Assembly (NCBI RefSeq): GCF_004151485.1
Contig: NZ_SBFF01000001.1
Coordinates: forward strand, 484,547 to 548,546
Reading direction: 5' to 3'
DNA from: Sphingosinicella sp. CPCC 101087
Lineage (GTDB): Bacteria; Pseudomonadota; Alphaproteobacteria; Sphingomonadales; Sphingomonadaceae
DNA length: 64,000 bases
The position numbers were made by a program, and so were the translations under genes. The notes beneath the pieces are model-generated. The model saw only the letters and a program-made list of their open reading frames with translations, did not search any database and was not told the origin of the DNA. Position 1 is the stretch's first letter; every line of letters begins with the position of its first letter. Shown in pieces: positions 57,170 to 64,000 of this stretch.

Positions 57170-58327
57170 TCACGCGCCCGCCCCGATCAACTCGCGGCCG
57201 ATCAGCATCCTGCGTATCTCGTTGGTGCCGGCACCGATGTCGAGCAGCTTGGCGTCGCGCATGTAACGCTCGACCGGCCAATCCTTGGTGTAGCCCGCGC
57301 CGCCCAGCGCCTGGACCGCCTCGTTCGCGACGCGGACCGCATTCTCGGACGCATAGAGGATCGCGCCGGCAGCGTCGAAGCGCGTGGTCTGTCCGGCATC
57401 GCAGGCCCTGGCGACCTGATAGACATAGGCGCGTGCCGAATTGAGCGCGACATACATGTCGGCCACCTTGGCCTGCATCAGCTGGAAGCTGCCGATCGGT
57501 TGGCCGAACTGCTTGCGCTCGCGCACGTAGGGGAGAACAGTGTCGAGGCAGGCCTGCATGATTCCGAGCTGGATTCCGGCGAGCACGGTACGCTCATAGT
57601 CCAGTCCGGACATCAGGACTCCGACGCCGCCATTTTCCGGGCCCATGACATTCTCGTCGGGAACCTCGCAGTCCTGGAAGACGAGCTCTCCGGTCGGGCT
57701 GCCGCGCATACCGACCTTGTCGATCTTCTGACCGATGGAGAAGCCCGGCATGTCCTTCTCGATGAGGAAGGTGGTGATGCCGCGCGAGCCTTCGCCGGTC
57801 TTCGCATAAACGACGAGGGTGTCCGCATAAGCCGCGTTGGTGATCCAGAATTTCGTCCCGTTGAGGACGTAGCCGCCCTGAACCTTCTCGGCCTTCAGCT
57901 TCATCCCGACCACGTCTGACCCGGCGCCCGACTCCGACATGGCGAGGGCGCCGACATGCTCGCCCGAAATGAGTTTCGGAAGATAGTTTCGCTTCTGCGC
58001 CTCATTGCCCCAGCGGCGGATCTGGTTGACGCAAAGGTTCGAATGGGCGCCGTAGGACAGGCCGATCGACGCGGAGGCCCGAGCCACCTCTTCCTGGGCT
58101 ATGACATGTTCGAGATAGCCGAGGCCGAGGCCGCCATATTCCTCCTCCACGGTGATTCCATGCAGGCCCAGCTCACCCATTTGCGGCCACAGCTCGCGCG
58201 GGAACCAGTCCTTCTCATCTATTTCGGCGGCGAGCGGCGCGATCTTGTCCGCGGCGAAACGCCGGGTGGTGTCGCGGATCGCTTCCGCCATCTCCCCCAG
58301 CGCGAAATCGAGCCCCAATTCGGCCAT
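57170..58327 (-). CDS. liuA: Isovaleryl-CoA dehydrogenase
   Basis: 385 residues of the acyl-CoA dehydrogenase family. The catalytic Glu in [11 protein letters not shown] is in the IVD-specific position, and not at the usual C-terminal site, which identifies isovaleryl-CoA dehydrogenase. Other motifs: [32 protein letters not shown] and [25 protein letters not shown]-dependent first step of leucine catabolism after the oxo-acid step. AGGAGTGG precedes the ATG at 58327. Confidence 0.93.
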   Translation of the reverse strand: MAELGLDFALGEMAEAIRDTTRRFAADKIAPLAAEIDEKDWFPRELWPQMGELGLHGITVEEEYGGLGLGYLEHVIAQEEVARASASIGLSYGAHSNLCVNQIRRWGNEAQKRNYLPKLISGEHVGALAMSESGAGSDVVGMKLKAEKVQGGYVLNGTKFWITNAAYADTLVVYAKTGEGSRGITTFLIEKDMPGFSIGQKIDKVGMRGSPTGELVFQDCEVPDENVMGPENGGVGVLMSGLDYERTVLAGIQLGIMQACLDTVLPYVRERKQFGQPIGSFQLMQAKVADMYVALNSARAYVYQVARACDAGQTTRFDAAGAILYASENAVRVANEAVQALGGAGYTKDWPVERYMRDAKLLDIGAGTNEIRRMLIGRELIGAGA

Positions 58328-58395
58328 GCATCCACTCCTGTCGCAGGCGCCGTAGCAGAGCGCCGTGGATTTGAACAAGGCGGGCGCCGGACCTA

Positions 58396-58408
58396 TGTGC
58401 AGTGCACA
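58396..58408. promoter_or_regulatory. Palindromic candidate operator between liuA and thiolase gene
   Basis: TGTGCA-G-TGCACA is a perfect inverted repeat with one centre base, placed in the 129-base divergent region between the liu operon and the thiolase gene. Role as an operator for both is inferred. Confidence 0.4.
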
Positions 58409-58456
58409 ATATCAGCGCCCCTCGCTATCGAGGATGGTCCAGCAAGGAGCTTCCGC

Positions 58457-59647
58457 ATGTCCGCAGCCGACCCGATCGTCATCCTATCTTATGCGCGCAC
58501 GCCGATGGGCAGCTTCCAGGGCTGCCTTTCAGGCGCCAGTGCAACGCAACTGGGCTCGACCGCGGTGGCCGCTGCCGTGGAACGGGCCGGGATTTCTCCC
58601 GATTCGGTCGAAAAGATCTTCATGGGATGCGTGCTTCCCGCCGGCCTCGGCCAGGCGCCGGCGCGCCAGGCCGCGCTCGGTGCCGGCCTGCCCCGCTCGG
58701 TCGAGGCGACGACGGTGAACAAGGTATGCGGATCTGCCATGCAGGCCGCCATCTTCGCCCACGACATGCTCGCGGCAAACTCGGCGGACATGATCGTGGC
58801 CGGTGGCATGGAGTCGATGTCGAACGCGCCTTATCTGATGAAGAAGCACCGCTCCGGCGCCCGCATCGGCCACGACACGGTCTACGACCACATGATGCTC
58901 GACGGATTGGAGGACGCCTATGATTCTGGGCGTGCGATGGGAACGTTCGCCGAGGATACGGCGCGCGAATACCAGTTCACCCGTGAGGCGCAGGACGACT
59001 ATGCGATCGAATCGCTACGCCGCGCCAATGAAGCGATCCGAAGCGGTGCCTTCGAGCGCGAGATAGCGCCCGTGACCGTCACCAGCCGCAAAGGCGAGGA
59101 GAAAATTGCGGTCGACGAGCAGCCCGGCAAGGCCAATCCGGAGAAGATCCCGAACCTGAAACCCGCTTTCGCCAAGGACGGAACGATCACCGCTGCCAAT
59201 GCCAGCTCGATCAGCGACGGCGCCGCCGCCTTGGTGCTCACGCGGATGAGCGTCGCCGAGAAGCTTGGGATTAAGCCGGTGGCACGCATTCTCAGCCACG
59301 CCGCGCATGCGCACGAGCCGGCAAAGTTCACCACCGCGCCGATCGGCGCTATGCGCAAGGCGCTGGACAAGGCCGGCTGGACGACCGGCGAGGTCGACCT
59401 GTACGAAGTCAACGAGGCATTCGCCTGCGTGGCGATGATCGCGATGCGCGATCTGGGCATTCCGCACGACGTCATCAACGTTCATGGCGGCGCCACCGCG
59501 CTGGGCCATCCGATCGGCGCCAGCGGCGCGCGGATCATGGCGACTTTGCTGTCGGCGCTGGAAGGCCGAGGCGGTCGGCGCGGCCTCGCGTCTTTGTGCA
59601 TCGGCGGCGGCGAAGCGACCGCCGTGGCTCTGGAGCTGATCGACTAG
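58457..59647 (+). CDS. Acetyl-CoA C-acetyltransferase (thiolase)
   Basis: 396 residues: catalytic Cys in VNKVCGSAMQAA (about 91), GGMESMSNAPY, His and second Cys in GGATALGHPIGASGARI and SLCIGGGEATAV. It condenses or cleaves acetoacetyl-CoA; beside leucine breakdown genes it would produce acetyl-CoA at the end of the pathway. The start at 58457 follows AAGGAGC; a larger upstream frame is an antisense artefact over liuA. Confidence 0.94.
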   Translation: MSAADPIVILSYARTPMGSFQGCLSGASATQLGSTAVAAAVERAGISPDSVEKIFMGCVLPAGLGQAPARQAALGAGLPRSVEATTVNKVCGSAMQAAIFAHDMLAANSADMIVAGGMESMSNAPYLMKKHRSGARIGHDTVYDHMMLDGLEDAYDSGRAMGTFAEDTAREYQFTREAQDDYAIESLRRANEAIRSGAFEREIAPVTVTSRKGEEKIAVDEQPGKANPEKIPNLKPAFAKDGTITAANASSISDGAAALVLTRMSVAEKLGIKPVARILSHAAHAHEPAKFTTAPIGAMRKALDKAGWTTGEVDLYEVNEAFACVAMIAMRDLGIPHDVINVHGGATALGHPIGASGARIMATLLSALEGRGGRRGLASLCIGGGEATAVALELID

Positions 59648-59856
59648 GAAGCCGGATCGGGAGGCCTGCGCCGGAAGCGCGAACCTCCGGGGCGGTCCAC
59701 CTCGGGGACACGGATCGTCAGCAGCGGTTCAGCTTGGCTGAAGGAGAAACGGCCGTCGCCCCGCCAGGGGCAAAAGGGATGGTTGCGGCACGAGGAAGAG
59801 CTGTTTCGAGACGAAGCGACCGCCGCAACGGTCCGGATCTGCATGGGGAATGATCA

Positions 59857-60339
59857 ATGAAGACGCGCCTGTTCGTGATGGCTCTCGCCACCGCCTCCAT
59901 CCTTGCCACGCCTGCCTTCGGCCAGAGCCGGGCCGAGGAGGATCGCTGGCGGGCGGCCCAGCAGCGGTTCGACCAGGAGCGCGCGATCTACGACCGCGAG
60001 CGGGAGCGCTACGAGGAGGCCGTCCGGCGCGACGAAAGCTATCGCGCCTCCTACAACGACTATGATTATGATGCCGCTCGCGATTATCGCGAGGATCCCC
60101 GCTACCAGGAGCGGCCGATGGGCGCGGAGGATCATGTCTATCGCGGCTCGGACGGGCGCTATTATTGCCGGCGCAGCGACGGAACGACGGGACTGGTCGT
60201 CGGCGCCGGCGCCGGCGCTTTGCTGGGCCGCGCCATCGACGGCGGCCGGAGTCGGGCCACCGGCACGATCTTCGGCGGCGTTCTCGGCGCACTGCTCGGC
60301 CGGACGGTGGAGCAGAATGCGGACGTGCGCTGTCGCTAG
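59857..60339 (+). CDS. Secreted glycine-zipper 2TM protein
   Basis: 160 residues: signal peptide (MKTRLFVMALATASILATPAFG), a highly charged helical segment (SRAEEDRWRAAQQRFDQERAIYDRERERYEEAV, coiled-coil-like), a Tyr/Asp-rich middle, and a glycine zipper (GLVVGAGAGALLGRAIDGG, ATGTIFGGVLGALLGRTVEQ). Such proteins are envelope-associated in sphingomonads. No exact role known. Confidence 0.8.
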   Translation: MKTRLFVMALATASILATPAFGQSRAEEDRWRAAQQRFDQERAIYDRERERYEEAVRRDESYRASYNDYDYDAARDYREDPRYQERPMGAEDHVYRGSDGRYYCRRSDGTTGLVVGAGAGALLGRAIDGGRSRATGTIFGGVLGALLGRTVEQNADVRCR

Positions 60340-60403
60340 GCAGGGCCCGTTTCAGCGGCTGCTCAGGTAAGCGAACGGGATCCAATCCGGTTCGCGACCT
60401 GCT

Positions 60404-61825
60404 TCATTCCTGGAGTTCGACCGGTTTCTCGGTCTCGCTCTGCCCTTCGCCGACGCTCTGGAGGGCGTCGACGAAGGCCTTGCGCCACCAGACGACGTCC
60501 TCGCCTTCGATGCTGTCCATCATCGCCCGCCAGCGCCGGATCCGCTCCACCTTGGGCATGTCGAGCGCCTTGGCGATGGCGTCGCTGATCTCATCCTTGC
60601 TGTAGGGATTGACCAGCAGGGCCTCCTTGAGCTGCAGAGCCGCGCCGGCGAAACGGGAAAGGATCAGCACGCCCGGATTTTCCGGATCCTGTGCGGCGAC
60701 ATATTCCTTGGCGACGAGATTCATGCCGTCGCGCAGCGGGGTCACCAGGGCGATCTCCGCGGCGCGGTAGAAGCCGGCCAGCTCCTCGCGCGGATAGCCC
60801 TGGTTGACGTAGCGTATCGGCACCCAGTCGATCTCCGCGAATTCGCCGTTGATGCGGCCGGACAGCTCGTCGAGCTGCTCGCGAATATGCTCGTAGGTAT
60901 GGACCTCACCGCGCGACGGCGGAGCGATCTGGAGGAAGGACACCCTGCCGCGGCAATCGTCATGCTCCTCGAGGAAGCGGCGATAGCCGAGGAAGCGCTC
61001 GGCGAGGCCCTTGGAATAATCGAGCCGGTCGACGCCGATGATGACATGCTTGTCCTCGACGCTGCGCCGAAGCCGCTCATTGGCCATCCTGGCGGTATCG
61101 GACGCGACCGCCCCGCTAAATTCGGCGGCGTCGATTCCGATCGGAAAGGCGGCCGCCTTCACCCGGCGGTTGCCGACGCAGATCGTTCCGTCGGCCTCCA
61201 CCGTGCCGCCCATTTCGCGCTCGATATAATGGTGAAAGGAATCGAGCCATTCCTCCGTCTGGAAGCCGATCAGGTCGTAAGCCAGCATCGAGCGCACCAG
61301 CCTCTGGTGGAAGGGCAGCGACACGAGCAGACGCTGCGGCGGCCAGGGAATGTGAAGGAAGAAGCCGATCCGGTTCTTCAGCCGCCGCTCCCTCAACTGC
61401 ATGCCGAGCGGGATCAGGTGATAGTCATGCACCCAGACGAGATCGTCAGGCTCGATCAGAGGCGCGACCGTCTCAGCAAAGCGTTCGTTTACCCGCTCGT
61501 AGCCGCTGCCGAAGCTGCGGTCATACTCGGCCAGGTCGATCCGGTAGTGGAAGAGGGGCCACAAGGTGCGGTTCGCGTAGCCGTTATAATATTCGTCGAC
61601 GTCCTGCTCCTCCAGGTCGATCGTCGCCGTGGTGACCCCCTCGTGGCGCTGCAGGTCGATATGGCCGGTAAATTCGTCCGTCTTGTTGCCGGACCAACCG
61701 AACCAGAGGCCGCGATATTCCCTCAGCGCCGCCGCCAGCGCGACCGACAATCCGCCCTGGGCGCCGCCGGCGCTGCGGGCCTTCGGGGCCGATACGCGAT
61801 TGGAGATGACGATCAGGCGGCTCAT
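60404..61825 (-). CDS. otsA: Alpha,alpha-trehalose-phosphate synthase
   Basis: 473 residues of GT20: [74 protein letters not shown] and [20 protein letters not shown]. It joins UDP-glucose to glucose-6-phosphate. Coupled to the GH15 gene by a four-base overlap; last gene of the operon. Confidence 0.96.
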   Translation of the reverse strand: MSRLIVISNRVSAPKARSAGGAQGGLSVALAAALREYRGLWFGWSGNKTDEFTGHIDLQRHEGVTTATIDLEEQDVDEYYNGYANRTLWPLFHYRIDLAEYDRSFGSGYERVNERFAETVAPLIEPDDLVWVHDYHLIPLGMQLRERRLKNRIGFFLHIPWPPQRLLVSLPFHQRLVRSMLAYDLIGFQTEEWLDSFHHYIEREMGGTVEADGTICVGNRRVKAAAFPIGIDAAEFSGAVASDTARMANERLRRSVEDKHVIIGVDRLDYSKGLAERFLGYRRFLEEHDDCRGRVSFLQIAPPSRGEVHTYEHIREQLDELSGRINGEFAEIDWVPIRYVNQGYPREELAGFYRAAEIALVTPLRDGMNLVAKEYVAAQDPENPGVLILSRFAGAALQLKEALLVNPYSKDEISDAIAKALDMPKVERIRRWRAMMDSIEGEDVVWWRKAFVDALQSVGEGQSETEKPVELQE

Positions 61826-63612
61826 CGGACGGAGCTCCAAGGTTGGGAAAGTAGGCCGGCGCAGTTGATCAATCCGACCAGCGAATAAGTTTGCGGATAG
61901 TTTCCCCACAGCTCGCCAGTCTGGAAATCGGTATCCTCCGACAGCAGGCCGGCCGGCGTGAGCCTTTCGAGGGTTTCCATGAACAGCGCTCTGGCCTCCT
62001 CGTGCCGCCCAACCAGGTGAAGCGCCTCGATGAACCAGAAGGTGCAGAAGTTGAAGGCGGTTTCGGGGAGCCCGAAATCGTCCTCGCTGGCGTAGCGGAG
62101 CATGTGCTGACCGCGGCGAAGCCCCTTCTCGACCGCATTGAACGTGTTGACGAACCGGCTGTCCCCAGCGTCCAGGAAGCGCATGTCGAGCAGCTGGAGA
62201 AGGCTCGCATCGAGCTCCGTGCCGCCGAAGGTGGCGGCGAACCTCTTCTCGTCCTTGAGCCAGGCCTTCCCCTCGATCGCCTTGCGGATCTTCATGGCGC
62301 GCTGGCGCCAGAGCTTTGCCCGCTCGTTCAGCTGAAGCTCTCCGGCGATATTGGCCAACCGGTCGCACGCCGCCCAGCTCATCACCGAGCTGTAGGTGTG
62401 CACGCCGGTGCGCGTGCGGAACTCCCACAAACCGGCGTCCGGCTGGTCGTGTGTCGTCCAGGCGAGTTCGCCGACCTTCTCGAGCGAGACGAAATCTTCC
62501 TCGGTCGCCCTGCGCAGCAGGCGCTCGTCGAAGAAAGCCTGGGTGTTCGACAAGATGATCTGCCCGTAGGCGTCGTGCTGCACCTGCGTGAAGGCGGCGT
62601 TGCCGACCCGCACCGGCCCCATGCCGCGATAGCCGGCCAGCGAATCGGCGACGCCTTCCTCGAGCTTCGGCTCGCCGGACACGGCATAAAGCGGCTGGAT
62701 ATGGCCACCCTTGGACTGGTCGACGATGTTCCTGAGATAGCTCAGATAGTTTTCAAGAACGTCCAGTGCGCCCAGCCGGTTCAGCGCCTGGACCGTATAG
62801 TAAGCGTCGCGAATCCAGCAGTAGCGATAGTCCCAGTTTCGACCGCTGTGCGCGGCTTCGGGGATCGAGGTCGTAAGTGCCGCAACGATCGCACCCGTCT
62901 CGTCATGCTGGCACAGTTTTAGCGTGATCGCGGCTCGGATCACGTTCCGCTGCCATTCGAGCGGGATCGCGAGGCCGCGCACCCATTCGCGCCAATGATC
63001 GGCAGTCTGGTGCAGCATCGACGCCAGCGACATGGTGACATCGCCCACGAACGGTTCGTCGGGACCCAGGAAGAAATGCAGCGACTTCTCGATCCGGAAG
63101 CTGCGGCCTTCGAGCAGGTGGATCACCGGCGCGTCGGTGGTCAGGCGCAGCGGCTGAGGCCTCAGCAGATAGCGTATGTGGTTGGTGCCGCTGGTCCGTT
63201 CGGCGTCCTTCTCGCCCCAGTTGACGCAAGGGTTGAGGCCGATCCGGATTCGTGCCGCGCCGACGATCGGGCGAACGATGCGAATGAACGCGACGGGCCG
63301 ATACATACGCCCGGAGCGCTCGAACCGGGGGCAGAAATCGAAGACCTCGACCACCGCGCCGTCGGCATCGGTCAGGCGGGTGATCAGGATCGGCGTGTTC
63401 TTGATGTATCGCTGCTCGGCCGAGACCTGATTCTCGATCGAGATCCGCCACTCGCCGCGCGGCAGCGGCGCTTCTCCCTTGGGCTCGAGCAAGGCGCAGA
63501 ACAACGGGTCGCCGTCGACGCGCGGCTGGCACCCCCAGACGAAACCGGCGCGGTCGTCGATGAGGGCGCTTACCTGGCAATTGCCGATCGGCCAGAGATT
63601 GAGGCTGCTCAC
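61822..63612 (-). CDS. Glycoside hydrolase family 15 protein (trehalase-like)
   Basis: 596 residues: N-terminal beta-sandwich (SLNLWPIGNCQVSALIDDRAGFVWGCQP) and a C-terminal alpha/alpha barrel with AAHSGRNWDYRYCWIRDAYYTVQALNRLG, AWTTHDQPDAGLWEFRT and CTFWFIEALHLVGRHEEA. This GH15 group contains bacterial trehalases and glucoamylase-like enzymes. Between otsB and otsA it could remove trehalose or an oligosaccharide. Coupled to otsB by ATGA. Confidence 0.9.
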   Translation of the reverse strand: MSSLNLWPIGNCQVSALIDDRAGFVWGCQPRVDGDPLFCALLEPKGEAPLPRGEWRISIENQVSAEQRYIKNTPILITRLTDADGAVVEVFDFCPRFERSGRMYRPVAFIRIVRPIVGAARIRIGLNPCVNWGEKDAERTSGTNHIRYLLRPQPLRLTTDAPVIHLLEGRSFRIEKSLHFFLGPDEPFVGDVTMSLASMLHQTADHWREWVRGLAIPLEWQRNVIRAAITLKLCQHDETGAIVAALTTSIPEAAHSGRNWDYRYCWIRDAYYTVQALNRLGALDVLENYLSYLRNIVDQSKGGHIQPLYAVSGEPKLEEGVADSLAGYRGMGPVRVGNAAFTQVQHDAYGQIILSNTQAFFDERLLRRATEEDFVSLEKVGELAWTTHDQPDAGLWEFRTRTGVHTYSSVMSWAACDRLANIAGELQLNERAKLWRQRAMKIRKAIEGKAWLKDEKRFAATFGGTELDASLLQLLDMRFLDAGDSRFVNTFNAVEKGLRRGQHMLRYASEDDFGLPETAFNFCTFWFIEALHLVGRHEEARALFMETLERLTPAGLLSEDTDFQTGELWGNYPQTYSLVGLINCAGLLSQPWSSVR

Positions 63613-64000
63613 GCCAGCGCGCTCAGCCAGGCCGCGACCGCTGCGACCGATTCGAGGCCGTAGGTCGCCGCGGTTTCGCGCGGCCGCCCGACCAGCACGC
63701 CGGCCCCGCCGAGATCGGCGGCCGCGTCGAAGCCATGCTCGTCGGTCAGATCATCGCCCACGAATACAGGACGCGCGTCGATGAATTCCGGTTCCGTCAT
63801 GAATGCGCGCAAGGCATCTCCCTTTGTAGCGCCGACCGGCCGCAGCTCGACCACCATGTTACCGCGCTGGACCGACCAGCCACGCTCTTCGGCCAAAGCC
63901 GCCATGAACGAATCCACCGCCTCGGCCTCAGCCGGCGCGCGCCGAAAGTGGAGCGCGATCCCCGCCGGCTTCTCCTCGACAAGGAGGCCCGGCCGGTCGC
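63609..64000 (-). CDS. otsB: Trehalose-phosphatase, partial (cut by window end)
   Basis: The visible C-terminal 130 residues of a HAD-type phosphatase: RPGLLVEEKPAGIALHFRRAP, GNMVVELRPVGATKGDALRAF and the metal-binding VFVGDDLTDEHGFDAA. It dephosphorylates trehalose-6-phosphate. The 5' end and start lie beyond the window. First visible gene of the otsB-GH15-otsA operon. Confidence 0.93.
   Translation of the reverse strand, partial: DRPGLLVEEKPAGIALHFRRAPAEAEAVDSFMAALAEERGWSVQRGNMVVELRPVGATKGDALRAFMTEPEFIDARPVFVGDDLTDEHGFDAAADLGGAGVLVGRPRETAATYGLESVAAVAAWLSALA

Noticed and set aside
59644-59844. 66-codon minus-strand frame after the thiolase gene
   Set aside because: It overlaps the thiolase stop region and has no RBS or known motif; too weak to call.
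60345-60400. Possible terminator GCGAAC...GTTCGC between the glycine-zipper gene and otsA
   Set aside because: The stem is only six bases with a long loop and no T-run.

Overview
The window looks like chromosomal DNA of a high-GC alphaproteobacterium, most likely a sphingomonad (Sphingomonadales). This is inferred from gene content and style: a small aa3-type CoxIV subunit beside a three-part pnt transhydrogenase, an N-terminally extended FolP, a poly-proline OmpA protein, GST-rich and ArsR/SRPBCC-rich neighbourhoods, and many ATGA/GTGA-coupled genes. No phage, transposase, CRISPR array or rRNA was seen; one tRNA (Val, TAC) is present. Coding density is high and most of the content is ordinary chromosomal housekeeping and accessory metabolism.

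Layout: 0-13 kb holds clpA, a divergent ArsR / NIPSNAP-ABM module, a GST, a Tat-type dienelactone hydrolase, a BI-1 membrane protein, thpR, a coupled LMW phosphatase and fructosamine-kinase pair, an MFS transporter, ugd and an OmpA-family protein. 13-24 kb holds a secreted hypothetical, a coupled YqaA-transglutaminase pair, soxR with a MerR-type operator/promoter, a PLD-family enzyme, a GST, the first ArsR-SRPBCC module, a DUF418 protein, a metallophosphoesterase behind a frame-disrupted secreted gene, an XRE regulator and tRNA-Val. 24-28 kb is the pnt/coxIV cluster with two lipoproteins inside it. 28-42 kb holds an orphan NtrC-type regulator, SDR, GFA, an eroded YpsA-like gene, an L,D-transpeptidase, a second SRPBCC-ArsR module, folP and 5-oxoprolinase, a tandem-PilZ protein, a YihY/BrkB protein and a duplicated-cysteine secreted protein.

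42-50.5 kb is a compact type II secretion operon, read right to left as gspC-D-E-F-G-L-M-N, with no H/I/J/K genes at their usual place between G and L. Its prepilin peptidase lies just upstream, coupled to the end of a leucine/acyl-CoA catabolic operon (isovaleryl-CoA dehydrogenase, both methylcrotonyl-CoA carboxylase subunits, MaoC hydratase, CoA ester lyase and two small accessory genes). A thiolase is divergent from that operon. The right edge is a trehalose operon, otsB (cut by the window end)-GH15-otsA.

The most interesting signals are: a near-identical AT-rich palindrome over the -35 of both ArsR/SRPBCC modules; the T2SS operon lacking minor pseudopilins; the SoxR-type promoter with a 19-bp spacer aimed at an unknown 63-residue protein; the lipoproteins inserted between pntA halves; and two decaying genes. 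I did not find a clearly new defence or mobile system.
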